64,000 nt of DNA, from positions 620,001-684,000 of the forward strand of contig NZ_JAFZ01000001.1 of assembly GCF_000526395.1 (NCBI RefSeq), given 5' to 3'. The translations under genes were made by a program, and so were the position numbers. Source of the stretch: Aminobacterium mobile DSM 12262. Lineage in GTDB: Bacteria; Synergistota; Synergistia; Synergistales; Aminobacteriaceae. Below the pieces are notes generated by a model. The model was not told the DNA's origin, ran no database searches, and worked only from the letters and a program-made list of their open reading frames with translations. Below, piece by piece: positions 16,959-26,035 of the stretch (the stretch's first letter is position 1; each line of letters starts with the position of its first letter).

Positions 16959-16985
16959 GGGGACACAGTATGTGTCCCCTTTTTT
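16959..16985 (+). terminator. Rho-independent terminator between flgC and fliE
   Basis: A 9-bp perfect stem (GGGGACACA with TGTGTCCCC) closes a 3-nt loop and is followed by six or seven T. It stands in the middle of what is usually one long flagellar operon. Confidence 0.9.
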
Positions 16986-16989
16986 GTCG

Positions 16990-17016
16990 TTGCGAAGTGA
17001 AATGATATGCTAAAAT
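16990..17016 (+). promoter_or_regulatory. Candidate promoter for fliE and downstream flagellar genes
   Basis: Right after the flgC terminator, TTGCGA (16990-16995) is followed 15 bp later by TAAAAT (17011-17016), preceded by TG in extended -10 position (TGCTAAAAT). Other AT-rich hexamers follow up to 17052. The terminator implies a promoter here, but which hexamers are used cannot be decided by eye. Confidence 0.3.
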
Positions 17017-17079
17017 TAAACAGTTGCTTTCATAGGATAATTTATACATTATTTATTAAATCTCGTGAGGAGGGTTTTT

Positions 17080-17391
17080 ATGGATCTTGTTCGGCTTGAT
17101 CTCAACAAATTCGGCCCTCAAGTTGAAAAGAAAAGCGCTCTGTCTACTGTGGATGACAACTGCACGCAGCATCCTTCTTTCGAAGATATTCTTACCCAAT
17201 CTCTCGTAAAGGTTAATGATCTTCAGCAAGATGCAGATGTTATGGTTCAAAAGCTTGCTGTTGGTGATGTAGATGACGTGTCGACTGTGGTTCTTTCCGT
17301 TCAAAGAGCAGAGATGGCGTTGCGAATGATTACCGAGGTCCGAAATAAACTTTTGGACGCATACCAGCAGCTCGCCCGCATGCCGGTTTAG
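17080..17391 (+). CDS. fliE: Flagellar hook-basal body complex protein FliE
   Basis: MS-ring/rod junction protein (103 aa). The C-terminal part (PSFEDILTQSLVKVNDLQQDA, then VDDVSTVVLSVQRAEMALRM and VRNKLLDAYQQLARM) is characteristic of FliE. The ATG at 17080 directly follows GTGAGGAGGG; an in-frame GTG at 17065 lies inside this ribosome-binding site and is rejected. It is followed 31 bp later by fliF. Confidence 0.94.
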   Translation: MDLVRLDLNKFGPQVEKKSALSTVDDNCTQHPSFEDILTQSLVKVNDLQQDADVMVQKLAVGDVDDVSTVVLSVQRAEMALRMITEVRNKLLDAYQQLARMPV

Positions 17392-17422
17392 TTTCTATTC
17401 CTTATAATATAAGATAATTGAG

Positions 17423-19006
17423 ATGAATGAGCTTATTCAGTTAAAGAATAGATTTCTCACATTTTGGTCCTCGCTTAGACAATGGCAGAAGTGGTCTATT
17501 ATAGGAGCTGCCATATTGGTTGTGGCTGCTCTTTTATTGCTGATTCTCTGGGGAGGGCGTCCTGTCTATGAGCCCCTTTTTGCCAATCTCGATGTAAGCG
17601 ATGAGGCCTCAATTGTGGGCTATCTTAAGGAACAGAAAGTACCCTACCGATTAGATCCTGCCGCAAATGCCATCTTGCTTCCTAAAGATCAAGTTTATGA
17701 GGTCCGTTTGGCCCTTGCTCAACAAGGATTGCCCAAGGGAGGCAATGTTGGGCTTGAACTTTTTGATGAAGCTAAGATGGGCATGAATGAATTTCAACAG
17801 CGAGTAACGTTCCTCAGGGCTCTTGAAGGGGAGTTGGCCCGAACAATTAGCCAGGTAGAAGCTATAGAATATGCAAAGGTAAATATTGTAATTCCAGAAC
17901 AACATCTTTTCCTTGAACAGCAGCAACCTTCTACGGCTTCTGTTCTTGTTCGTTTGAAGCCTGGCAGGGAAATTGGGCCGAATCAAGTAAAAGCCATAGT
18001 TCATCTTGTATCTCATAGTGTTGAGGGGTTGACTCCAGAGTATGTTACAGTAGTAGATACGAGCGGTAAGGTGCTTTCAGATCTCTTGGATCAGGAGCTT
18101 TTTGTTTATACACAGTCGGGAGTTGGGCAAACAGTTTCTTCCGTACAACGAGAGCTCGAGCGTCAACAAGAGAAAGAATTGGAACATAAAGTTCGCCAAA
18201 TGCTTGAGCGAGTGTATGGGCCGGGCCATGTTGTTGTTCGGGTAAAAGTAGATCTTGACTTTGATAAGAAACAAAGTCGGCAAAAAGATTATGTCCCAGG
18301 ATCAACGGGAAAAGGCGTTCTTCGTAGCCAGCAGAATATGGAAGAAAGTTTCACTGGTACAGGTTCTCCTGTGGGAGGTGCCCCTGGCACAACCACAAAT
18401 ATACCGGGCTACGCTATCGGGGCTCCTTCTAGTGGTATGAACGAATACAATAAGACAGATGTGGTGAGTAACTATGAGATTTCTACGCGAGAGAGCGAGA
18501 AAATAGATACACCGGGGGCTGTCCGGCGATTAACGGCATCTGTTCTTGTAGATGCGGAGCTTGATGAAAATAGGAATGAAGAGCTTCGAAGTCTTGTTGC
18601 TCCTGCTTTAGGGCTGGATATAAATCGTGGGGACCAGTTAGTGATACAGGGGATGAAGTTCTCCACTACCTTGGCAGATGCGCTGAAGGAACAAATGCAA
18701 CAAGAACGCCGTGCGCGTCTCATTATGTTCCTTGTGGGCTTGGCGATTCTATTGCTCGTGTCTGTACTCGGAGCTCTTTGGTGGGTGCGAAGGAGAAAAG
18801 CTCTTCGTCAACAGAAAGGGATGGGGACAGGTTCTGTAGAGAGTGGGAACGCTATCCCTTCGATTCAGGACCTTCTCGCATCGCCAGAGCTCTTAGAATC
18901 ACAAGGAGAGCTGGCTGTTCTTGAAGAACAGTTGCGCGCATATGCGAAAAGCAAACCTGAAGAGGTCGCGAGCTTGGTTCAAGAGTGGATTTCTGAAGAT
19001 ATGTAG
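17423..19006 (+). CDS. fliF: Flagellar M-ring protein FliF
   Basis: Inner-membrane MS-ring protein (527 aa). It has two membrane segments, about residues 24-44 and 443-465. Between them lies the periplasmic YscJ-type ring-building domain (VYEPLFANLDVSDEASIV, EGELARTISQVEAIEYAKVN, PEQHLFLEQQQPSTASVL). The C-terminal tail ELRAYAKSKPEEVASLVQEW-like segment binds FliG. Downstream spacing to fliG is 23 bp. Confidence 0.96.
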   Translation: MNELIQLKNRFLTFWSSLRQWQKWSIIGAAILVVAALLLLILWGGRPVYEPLFANLDVSDEASIVGYLKEQKVPYRLDPAANAILLPKDQVYEVRLALAQQGLPKGGNVGLELFDEAKMGMNEFQQRVTFLRALEGELARTISQVEAIEYAKVNIVIPEQHLFLEQQQPSTASVLVRLKPGREIGPNQVKAIVHLVSHSVEGLTPEYVTVVDTSGKVLSDLLDQELFVYTQSGVGQTVSSVQRELERQQEKELEHKVRQMLERVYGPGHVVVRVKVDLDFDKKQSRQKDYVPGSTGKGVLRSQQNMEESFTGTGSPVGGAPGTTTNIPGYAIGAPSSGMNEYNKTDVVSNYEISTRESEKIDTPGAVRRLTASVLVDAELDENRNEELRSLVAPALGLDINRGDQLVIQGMKFSTTLADALKEQMQQERRARLIMFLVGLAILLLVSVLGALWWVRRRKALRQQKGMGTGSVESGNAIPSIQDLLASPELLESQGELAVLEEQLRAYAKSKPEEVASLVQEWISEDM

Positions 19007-19029
19007 ATAGAGGGGTAGGAGGACGCAGT

Positions 19030-20049
19030 ATGGCACGTGTGTCAAGCAGTAAGGATTTTCAGGGAAAAGAGAAGGCAGCGATTCTACTCGTTTCGTTAGG
19101 GAATGAGATAGCAGCTGATATCTACAAACATTTTGATGAAGCCACCATGGAAGTCATTACTCTTGAGATAGCAAATCTCGGGAAAGTTACTCCCGAACAG
19201 AAGCTGGATGTGCTTAAAGACGCACAGGAAATGTTATTGGCCAGAGAATATATGGCTCGTGGCGGGGTGGAATATGCTAGAGATATTCTAGAACGAGCGT
19301 TGGGACCGGAACGAGCACAGAACTTGCTGGCTCGAATTACCGCAAGCCTTCAGGTTCGTCCTTTCGACTTTATGCGCCACACTGATCCTCAACAACTTTT
19401 GAGTTTTATACAAGGTGAGCATCCACAAACAATTGCCTTGATTCTGTCGTATCTTGAGCCAGAGCAATCGGCACAAGTAATTGGCGGGCTTCCTGCTGTA
19501 ATGCAGGCAGAAGTAGCTAAACGAATAGCTCGGATGGACAGGATTACTCCTGAAGTTTTGCGGGAGGTGGAGCGTGTGCTTGAAAGAAAGCTGAGTACAG
19601 TTATGGGGCAAGATTTTACCCTGGCTGGTGGCATCGATGCTATTGTGAATATTATTAACAATGCCGATCGAGGAACAGAAAGAAATATTATGGAGCACTT
19701 GGAAGAGAATGATCCAGAGCTCGCAGAAGAAATTAAACGCCGTCTCTTTGTCTTCGAAGATATTCTTAAAATGGACGATCGTTCTTTACAGAGAGTCCTT
19801 CGCGAAGTAGAGATGAAGGAACTGGCTCTTGCCCTCAAAGGGGCTACAGAAGATTTGCGGAGCAAATTTTTCAAGAATATGTCGAAACGTGCTGCTGAAA
19901 TGTTGAAAGAAGACATGGAATTTATGGGGCCTGTACGTGTAAGAGACGTAGAGGAGTCACAGCAAAAAATTGTCAATGTAATTCGTGCACTGGAAGATGT
20001 AGGAGAAATAGTTATCTCTCGCGGCGGAGAGGAAGAGTTGGTTGTCTAA
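19030..20049 (+). CDS. fliG: Flagellar motor switch protein FliG
   Basis: Rotor/switch protein (339 aa) that contacts the stator. The N-terminal domain begins KEKAAILLVSLGNEIAADI. The middle domain has GEHPQTIALILSYLEPEQ, the EHPQ motif. The C-terminal torque domain contains IFEDIL-like VFEDILKMDDRSLQRVLREV with the charged residues that face MotA. The ATG at 19030 lies just behind GGTAGGAGGACGCAGT. It ends 8 bp inside fliH. Confidence 0.97.
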   Translation: MARVSSSKDFQGKEKAAILLVSLGNEIAADIYKHFDEATMEVITLEIANLGKVTPEQKLDVLKDAQEMLLAREYMARGGVEYARDILERALGPERAQNLLARITASLQVRPFDFMRHTDPQQLLSFIQGEHPQTIALILSYLEPEQSAQVIGGLPAVMQAEVAKRIARMDRITPEVLREVERVLERKLSTVMGQDFTLAGGIDAIVNIINNADRGTERNIMEHLEENDPELAEEIKRRLFVFEDILKMDDRSLQRVLREVEMKELALALKGATEDLRSKFFKNMSKRAAEMLKEDMEFMGPVRVRDVEESQQKIVNVIRALEDVGEIVISRGGEEELVV

Positions 20050-20932
20050 ATATATCCGCCATAATATTATTCGAGCGGTTCGAATTTTGCCGGAAGCAGT
20101 TCGTATTGGCGCTTCCTCTGAAGAAGCGCAGAAAAAGTCTTTCCCGGAAGATACGAAGAACGAACGTCTCCTCCCTTCCGATGACATAAATAGCCATGCT
20201 TTAGAAATAGATAAATTAAAACTTGAAGTTACCAGTCTCCAACAGGAATTAAAAGAAGCTCTTAGTCGAAATCGAGCGCTGGAGGAAGATTTCCTTCAAC
20301 GCAAACTTGTTTTAGAAGAAGAGCACAAAAAAGTGCTAGTTGCTTTAGAGGAGCAAAAGGAAAAACTTTTTAAACAAGCTCATAAAGAGGGATTCCAAAA
20401 GGGGCAAGAAAAAGGGTATACAGAAGGTCAATCTAAGGCCCAAAAGGAAGTGGAAAAAGAATATTTTCACCGATTTTCCAGACTTGTTGAGTCATTTAAT
20501 TCAATTCATGAAACTCTCTCTAAAGAGAGGGCTTCTCTTGCCCAATATCATCTTCCTTGCCTTATAAGATTATGGGAAGCGCTCCTCTCGAGAATGCTTA
20601 AGAGAAGTGTTTCTATAGATTCTCAAACAGCAGTTCGCGTATTGGAAGCGATTTTGCATCGGATCAGTGATAAGGAGAAAGTCGTTATATACCTTCACCC
20701 CTGCGATCTGGACTTTATAGAGGGTCAGAAAAATGCATATAGTGATCTCTTACGGGGGATTAAAATATTGGAATTTCACGCAGATGACCATGTAGATGCA
20801 GGAAGTTGCATAGTTGAAACGAATATGGGTATTTATGATGCCCGCTGGAGAACACAGCTTGAGCAAATTAACGAAGAAATAGATACGTTGCTTATGGAGG
20901 AGGGCTCCAGCCTTGACGCCCAACCAGAATAG
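20042..20932 (+). CDS. fliH: Flagellar assembly protein FliH
   Basis: Regulator of the FliI export ATPase (296 aa). It has a long charged coiled coil (about residues 55-150) containing the FliH glycine-repeat signature GFQKGQEKGYTEGQSKAQKE, then a C-terminal FliH/VatE-like domain. The start is TTG 20042, overlapping fliG by 8 bp with GAGAGGAAGAG upstream. It overlaps fliI by 20 bp. Confidence 0.9.
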   Translation: MSKYIRHNIIRAVRILPEAVRIGASSEEAQKKSFPEDTKNERLLPSDDINSHALEIDKLKLEVTSLQQELKEALSRNRALEEDFLQRKLVLEEEHKKVLVALEEQKEKLFKQAHKEGFQKGQEKGYTEGQSKAQKEVEKEYFHRFSRLVESFNSIHETLSKERASLAQYHLPCLIRLWEALLSRMLKRSVSIDSQTAVRVLEAILHRISDKEKVVIYLHPCDLDFIEGQKNAYSDLLRGIKILEFHADDHVDAGSCIVETNMGIYDARWRTQLEQINEEIDTLLMEEGSSLDAQPE

Positions 20933-22256
20933 AGCACATCTTTTAGATGTACTTGAATCTCGCCTCTCAAAAACGCAGCTTATTAAAATTAATGGCCGAG
21001 TTGTGCAGGTCGTTGGCCTTGTAGTTGAGTCTCAAGGCCCTGATGTGAGGGTGGGAGATTTATGTCAAATACGATTTCGAGACAGCTTACGTTCACTTAA
21101 CGCAGAAGTCGTCGGTTTTAGAGAGGATAGAGTTCTTCTTATGCCTTTAGGAAGCCTTAAAGATGTGGGACCAGGTTGTGACGTTGTTTCTAAGGAACGT
21201 CCCCTTGGAGTTCATGTTGGCAAGGGGCTTTTAGGAAGAGTGCTCGACGGTCTCGGGCAACCTATGGATGATAAAGGGCCTATAGCGGGATCTGACCTGT
21301 ATCCTCTTTATGCTGATCCCCCTCACCCCCTTCGCAGGCAGATGATCCGAACCCCTATTTCTGTGGGAGTTAAAGCAATAGATGGTCTTACGACCCTTGG
21401 AACAGGCCAGCGAATTGGTATTTTTGCAGGGTCCGGAGTAGGGAAAAGCACCCTGCTGGGCATGATGGCCCGCAATACTGAGGCTGATATAAATGTCATT
21501 GCCCTCGTAGGGGAGCGGGGCCGTGAAGTTCGAGAATTTATAGACCATGATTTAGGGCCTGATGGTTTGCATCGTTCTGTTCTTGTTATTGCCACATCGG
21601 ATCAATCCCCTCTTATTCGCCTGAAGGCGGCTTTGACGGCAACGGCCATTGCTGAGTATTTTAGGGATCAGGGTAAAAATGTTCTTTTGATGATGGACTC
21701 TGTTACTCGTGTGGCGCGAGCTCAACGAGAAGTTGGTTTAGCTATAGGAGAGCCTCCCACTACGCGAGGATATACTCCTTCTGTCTTTGAAACGCTCCCG
21801 AGACTTCTTGAACGGGCTGGAGCAGGAGAGCGGGGAAGTATCACTGGAATTTATACAGTGCTCGTTGAGGGAGACGATATGAACGAGCCAGTTGCCGATA
21901 CAGTCCGCGGTATCCTAGACGGACACGTAGTTCTTTCACGGCGGATAGCTTCCAGAAATTTTTATCCCGCCATTGATATCCTCAATAGCGTAAGTCGAGT
22001 TATGTCTTCCGTTGTTTCTAGAGAGCATCTCGGTGCGGCAGCCCGTGTTCGAGAAGCCCTGGCTACATATAGTGAAGCTGAAGACCTTATTAATATAGGG
22101 GCCTATAAAGATGGATCCAACCCCAAAATAGATTGGTCTTTGAAACATATAGAGTCAATCCACAATTTTTTGCGTCAGAAAACAGATGAACATTTTTCTT
22201 TGGACGAAACAACGCAATGGCTTATGTCTCTTGCCCCTCAAGCCGAAAAAGAATAA
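20913..22256 (+). CDS. fliI: Flagellum-specific export ATPase FliI
   Basis: Cytoplasmic hexameric ATPase of the flagellar type III export system (447 aa). Walker A is GSGVGKST at about 173-180. Walker B is in VLLMMDSVTRVA, and the catalytic Glu of the VGERGREV segment lies near 202. The sequence GEPPTTRGYTPSVFETLPRL is diagnostic for this ATPase family. It starts at TTG 20913 behind GGAGGAGGGC, inside the end of fliH. Confidence 0.96.
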   Translation: MTPNQNRAHLLDVLESRLSKTQLIKINGRVVQVVGLVVESQGPDVRVGDLCQIRFRDSLRSLNAEVVGFREDRVLLMPLGSLKDVGPGCDVVSKERPLGVHVGKGLLGRVLDGLGQPMDDKGPIAGSDLYPLYADPPHPLRRQMIRTPISVGVKAIDGLTTLGTGQRIGIFAGSGVGKSTLLGMMARNTEADINVIALVGERGREVREFIDHDLGPDGLHRSVLVIATSDQSPLIRLKAALTATAIAEYFRDQGKNVLLMMDSVTRVARAQREVGLAIGEPPTTRGYTPSVFETLPRLLERAGAGERGSITGIYTVLVEGDDMNEPVADTVRGILDGHVVLSRRIASRNFYPAIDILNSVSRVMSSVVSREHLGAAARVREALATYSEAEDLINIGAYKDGSNPKIDWSLKHIESIHNFLRQKTDEHFSLDETTQWLMSLAPQAEKE

Positions 22257-22291
22257 GGACGGTTCCATAATTGGAGGAGCGTTAGAGAAGC

Positions 22292-22741
22292 ATGATAAAT
22301 AAAATTCAGCGTTTCCAAAAGATCCTTACTACAAGAGAAAAAATTCGTGATGAAGAGCGCCTTTTTTTAAGTGAGGCTAGAAATCATGAAGACCGTGTCC
22401 TTCTCTGTGTAAAAGGGCTTCAACAGCAAAAGCAGGAAGCTTTAAGTATTTTTGAAGACCAGGAAGGCCAAATCTTTTCTCCTCAGGATATGTGGTACCG
22501 TCGTAAGGCTATCGACGTTATAGAAGAAGAAATCCATCAAGCGAATAAGGCCCTTCAAAAAGTAAGGGAAAGTATTTGTCAGTCGGAAGAAAGATTAGTG
22601 GAAAAACATAAAGAAGTACGTATTATGGAAAAATATGTAGGGAAGCTTCGATATCAGTATCGAGAATTTCTGTTGTTGGCGGAGCAAGAAGAGCTTGACG
22701 ATATAGCTTCTGTACGCCATGTGGAAAAGATGGGAGAGTGA
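22292..22741 (+). CDS. fliJ: Flagellar export protein FliJ
   Basis: A 149-aa almost wholly alpha-helical coiled-coil protein, rich in Glu, Gln, Lys and Arg, matching the general-chaperone/ATPase-stalk protein FliJ in length, position and heptad-rich composition. FliJ fits the centre of the FliI ring and contacts FlhA. Sequence conservation in this family is low, so position directly after fliI carries much of the call. Confidence 0.85.
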   Translation: MINKIQRFQKILTTREKIRDEERLFLSEARNHEDRVLLCVKGLQQQKQEALSIFEDQEGQIFSPQDMWYRRKAIDVIEEEIHQANKALQKVRESICQSEERLVEKHKEVRIMEKYVGKLRYQYREFLLLAEQEELDDIASVRHVEKMGE

Positions 22742-22745
22742 CACA

Positions 22746-23333
22746 ATGACTGGTAAGACGGGAATGGAAAGAGTTTTTAATCGCATTTCCCAAATACAGG
22801 AGCGTTTTTATCCAGTATCTCCCCTTAAAAGAGAGATGGAGAAAAAGGAACAATTCGTCCATGTCCTTCAGGAAGCAGAGAGGGGGCAAGAGCTTTTTGG
22901 AAATGCGACCTTTAAAAAAAGATCTCATGTAGAAGATCCTCAATCTGCGGCGGAAAAGGCTATTCGAAAATATGGAAGAGCTTACAGTGTGAACGAGGAT
23001 CTTATACGGGCTGTGATAAAGATGGAGTCAGGTGGCAATAAAAATGCTCTTTCTCCTAAAGGAGCCATGGGGCTTATGCAACTTATGCCGGGAACGGCTC
23101 AAATGTTAGGAGTATCTGATCCTTTCGACCCAGAAGAAAACATCCGTGGGGGAGTAAAATATCTCGCTTTACTGGCCGATAAATATAATGGGGACGTAGA
23201 GAAGGTGCTTGCTGCTTATAATGCAGGTCCGGCAAGAGTCGATTCTTTTGGAGGGATCCCACCTTTTTCGGAAACTCAGCAATATGTTCGAAATGTATTG
23301 GCTGAATATAGGAGAAATATGGGGAGCGATTAA
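22746..23333 (+). CDS. Flagellar-operon lytic transglycosylase (SLT domain)
   Basis: A 195-aa lytic transglycosylase. The C-terminal SLT domain has catalytic Glu94 in IKMESGGN, then GAMGLMQLMPGTAQMLGV, the ENIRGGVKYL segment and the AYNAGPARV motif. An in-frame GTG at 22719 lies within fliJ; ATG 22746 has GGGAGAGTG before it. No N-terminal signal peptide is visible, only a charged helical region of about 60 aa. It sits within the flagellar operon at the place of Bacillus ylxF's neighbour. It probably opens peptidoglycan for the rod, perhaps exported by the flagellar apparatus itself, as the enzyme fused to FlgJ is in proteobacteria. No flgJ is seen here. Confidence 0.88.
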   Translation: MTGKTGMERVFNRISQIQERFYPVSPLKREMEKKEQFVHVLQEAERGQELFGNATFKKRSHVEDPQSAAEKAIRKYGRAYSVNEDLIRAVIKMESGGNKNALSPKGAMGLMQLMPGTAQMLGVSDPFDPEENIRGGVKYLALLADKYNGDVEKVLAAYNAGPARVDSFGGIPPFSETQQYVRNVLAEYRRNMGSD

Positions 23334-23336
23334 AGA

Positions 23337-24014
23337 ATGCCTGAGGAACTCTGGCCTGAAGTAGAACAGGAAGTGGGTGAAGAACAGAGCTCATCTCGGC
23401 TTGCTTCTTCTCGCAAGAGAGAGGGAAAGGGACGTCGGAGATGGAGCTTTTTTTTTATTGCTTTTTTTGTGGTCATTGGCATTATTACGGGTCTTTACTT
23501 AACAGGAGTTTGGGATCTACGCCCATCGCTGTCTTCCTTTTTATATAAGTTGCCTGTAGTAGGACACCCCTTGGTAGAACGTTTGGGGCTTACATCATCT
23601 CTTCCTCTTTCTGCTGATGAAAGAAGGCGTATGGAGCTTGAAGAGTGGACAGCGCGTCTCAATGAGCGAGAGGCGGCTATGAATGAAACTCAGGCTCATA
23701 TCGATACATTAATGACGGAATTAGTAGAGAAAGAAAAAAAATTGGCTGTGAAAGAGGCTGCTTTTGTCGCTTCGCAAAAACAGGAAATAAAAAAAGAACC
23801 AGAAACTGTAGAAGCATTTCAATCTTTAGTCCAGACCTTTCAGGAGATGTCGCCTCGCAAGGCCGCTTCCATTTTGGAAGAGCTAAAACGAGATTTAGCA
23901 GTGGAAATCCTGCTTCATATGCCGGAAGATGGAGTTGCAGCTATCTTGGCACGTATGGATCCTGCGCGAGCGGCACGATTGACAGAGCAGCTTGCTCTAG
24001 AGAAAGACAGGTGA
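23337..24014 (+). CDS. motE: MotE/YlxF-like flagellar protein
   Basis: A 225-aa inner-membrane protein with one membrane segment (about residues 36-58), a coiled coil (about 95-145) and a C-terminal helical domain similar to the MgtE N-terminal repeat (MSPRKAASILEELKRDLAVEIL and PEDGVAAILARMDPARAARL). This layout and the position before fliK match YlxF/MotE, a chaperone-like or stator-linked factor of flagellar operons. A role in motility is well supported by context; the exact activity is not. Confidence 0.8.
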   Translation: MPEELWPEVEQEVGEEQSSSRLASSRKREGKGRRRWSFFFIAFFVVIGIITGLYLTGVWDLRPSLSSFLYKLPVVGHPLVERLGLTSSLPLSADERRRMELEEWTARLNEREAAMNETQAHIDTLMTELVEKEKKLAVKEAAFVASQKQEIKKEPETVEAFQSLVQTFQEMSPRKAASILEELKRDLAVEILLHMPEDGVAAILARMDPARAARLTEQLALEKDR

Positions 24015-24021
24015 GAAATGC

Positions 24022-25410
24022 ATGTCCGATAGCCTTTTTCAATTGATCTCTTCGTCTTTTTTTTGTGGGCAGAGTCAGCCAGAAAGTAATGAAACAATGT
24101 TTCAAGGAGCAGCTGAATTACAAAATATGGATTTTGCTCTTCTCATGACTCTCTTGATGGGAGAGAACAGAGAGTTGTTAGCAGAAAATGTTTCTCTCGT
24201 AGATATTACAGGCACAGACGAAATAAAAGAAGAAGAGAATAAAGATGAGAAGGAAATCAAGGGAGACGTAATGCCAGATTTGTCCCTCTCTCTTCTAGGA
24301 TGCGCACCTTTGAGGACTTCAAGCGCGATGATTTCATCTCCATCTAAAGCTGAAAGCGAACAAGATGGGGTGTTAGAGTTGAAGTCGGAACTGCGATCAG
24401 GATGGAAGTCTGAAGAAAAAGTTGATTCTCTTCGTTTAGACAAAGAAACAGAGGGAACAGAGGATGCTCCATCATTATTGGTTCCAGAAGAAAAAGGGAA
24501 CGACGACACAGAAGAGAATATTTCAAATTCACCGTTTCCCTCAAAAAAGAAAGAATTTGAGAAGCTTTTAGGTTTATCTCCACGTAAAGTTTCTCTTATA
24601 AAAAATGATATGGATTCTGCTATTGCAGTTGTGGAAAGGGTTGCGATTACCTCAGACATACCTGTGGTGAACGGACAAAATATATCTAAAGAAGAGGCTC
24701 TCTATTTGAGCGATAAAAAAATAAAACAAGCGGGAGATTTCTCCTTATTGGAGAAAAGTTCGGGACAAGCACAAGTGGAATCAGCTTTTCGTATACAGAT
24801 GCCTGATTATGAGGGGAGTGCCTCTTCTACGCTCTTCTCTCGCAAAGAGGCGATGATGCCTTTTGAAATTTTAGAAAAAGAACCTTTTGTCTCTCGTCAT
24901 AAAGTGCAGGAGGAGGGAGCCCTTTTGGCAGGAACTGTATCTACCAAACAGCCAGAGCCCTCTGCGACACAAGTAGCTCTTCAGAGAGGTGTCTATCTTG
25001 GAGGGGACCCGTCAGAATGTTTTCAGACAGGCTTGTCTCATGTTTTACGGTTTCTTCATACGCGAGGAGAAACGAGAGCTACGGTTATTATAGATCCTCC
25101 AGCTTTAGGGCGGGTTGATGTAGAACTTGTGTCTACACAGCGAGGGCTGGAAGCACTGTTTCGCGTTGGAAACGAGCAGCTTAGACAGACAGTTCAAGAG
25201 CAATTGCCTATTTTAAAATCTTCCTTCCAACAACAAGGATTGATTTTAGCCGATTGTTCTGTAGATGTAAGGGATGAAAGAGGTTCGCAGCATCACCCTC
25301 AAGGGTCCAAAGGGCGGAAGTTTTCCTTTGGGACACAAGAGGATGATGTAGATGCAGTCTCGGCTTTTAGAATAGACCTGGAACAGGGGCTGCTGTTCTG
25401 GATGGCATAA
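24022..25410 (+). CDS. fliK: Flagellar hook-length control protein FliK
   Basis: Hook-length ruler (462 aa) that is exported and triggers the FlhB substrate switch. A long, low-complexity, Ser/Glu/Lys-rich N-terminal part (residues 1-330) is followed by the conserved Flg_hook domain near 345-425 (ETRATVIIDPPALGRVDVEL, VGNEQLRQTVQEQLPILKSS, LILADCSVDVRD). The LGRVDVEL core is diagnostic. It is followed by flgD 13 bp on. It is larger than the FliK-like paralogue at 4113-5171. Confidence 0.9.
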   Translation: MSDSLFQLISSSFFCGQSQPESNETMFQGAAELQNMDFALLMTLLMGENRELLAENVSLVDITGTDEIKEEENKDEKEIKGDVMPDLSLSLLGCAPLRTSSAMISSPSKAESEQDGVLELKSELRSGWKSEEKVDSLRLDKETEGTEDAPSLLVPEEKGNDDTEENISNSPFPSKKKEFEKLLGLSPRKVSLIKNDMDSAIAVVERVAITSDIPVVNGQNISKEEALYLSDKKIKQAGDFSLLEKSSGQAQVESAFRIQMPDYEGSASSTLFSRKEAMMPFEILEKEPFVSRHKVQEEGALLAGTVSTKQPEPSATQVALQRGVYLGGDPSECFQTGLSHVLRFLHTRGETRATVIIDPPALGRVDVELVSTQRGLEALFRVGNEQLRQTVQEQLPILKSSFQQQGLILADCSVDVRDERGSQHHPQGSKGRKFSFGTQEDDVDAVSAFRIDLEQGLLFWMA

Positions 25411-25423
25411 GGAGGGACGGAGT

Positions 25424-25903
25424 ATGTTCGTTCAGGGGACAGAATATACGGTTTATGGAGGCGAAGCCTTTCCTAAGACAACGGGAATTCAAGATACGGA
25501 CTCTCAAAGTGGTCCTAAAAAGACGAGCCAAAAAACAGATGATGGCCTTGGCAAGGATGCGTTTTTTAAGATTCTTATTGCGCAACTTACCCATCAAGAT
25601 CCTCTCAATCCTCTTCAAGACAGGGACTTCATAGCTCAAATGGCTCAGTTCACCACAGTGGAGCAGCTGGCAAATGTTGCTAAAGTCGTAGAAGAGATGG
25701 CTACTGTCAATAAAGGAACAGCAGTTTCCTACATAGGTAGAAACGTCAGTTTCTATGATGAAAAGGGTCAACTTCAAGCTGGAAAGGTAGAAGCAGTTCG
25801 TTTCGATGAAAAGAAGGGCGTTATGCTTGTGTTGTCGGATCTGTCGGGCATATCGAGCAAGAAAATTGAAATCGGCATGCGGGAAGTTCTTGCTGTTGCG
25901 TAA
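25424..25903 (+). CDS. flgD: Flagellar basal-body rod modification / hook cap protein FlgD
   Basis: Hook-cap protein (159 aa), needed for hook polymerisation. The signature is KDAFFKILIAQLTHQDPLNP, followed by FIAQMAQFTTVEQLAN. It starts at ATG 25424 behind AGGAGGGACGGAGT. At 159 aa it is a short FlgD that lacks the extra Ig-like insert of longer forms. A 132-bp gap precedes flgE. Confidence 0.95.
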   Translation: MFVQGTEYTVYGGEAFPKTTGIQDTDSQSGPKKTSQKTDDGLGKDAFFKILIAQLTHQDPLNPLQDRDFIAQMAQFTTVEQLANVAKVVEEMATVNKGTAVSYIGRNVSFYDEKGQLQAGKVEAVRFDEKKGVMLVLSDLSGISSKKIEIGMREVLAVA

Positions 25904-26035
25904 AACAGGGTTTCAGTTTCCTCCTGATCTTTCCGACATTATGTATATGAGATAGAGATAAAAGGCCTCCACGGACGGGCAGGCTCATCTGAAGCAAGGG
26001 AATGCGCATTTCTCATTGTTAGGAGGTATACAGAA
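25904..26035 (+). promoter_or_regulatory. 132-bp leader upstream of flgE
   Basis: The longest gap inside the flagellar block. It has GTTAGGAGG just before flgE, a GC-rich stretch near 25968-25990 that could fold (AGGCCT...AGGCT), and AT-rich hexamers near 25945-25960. No convincing promoter or known riboswitch can be drawn. It may be a leader controlling the abundant hook protein. Confidence 0.25.

Noticed and set aside
17011-17045. Sigma-28-like promoter (TAAA ... GATAA) before fliE
   Set aside because: Spacing between the two elements is wrong (12 or 18 bp rather than about 15) and only part of the -10 matches.
25960-26010. c-di-GMP riboswitch in the flgE leader
   Set aside because: The conserved GEMM-type tetraloop-receptor and AGGGCAAACC-like sequences are absent.
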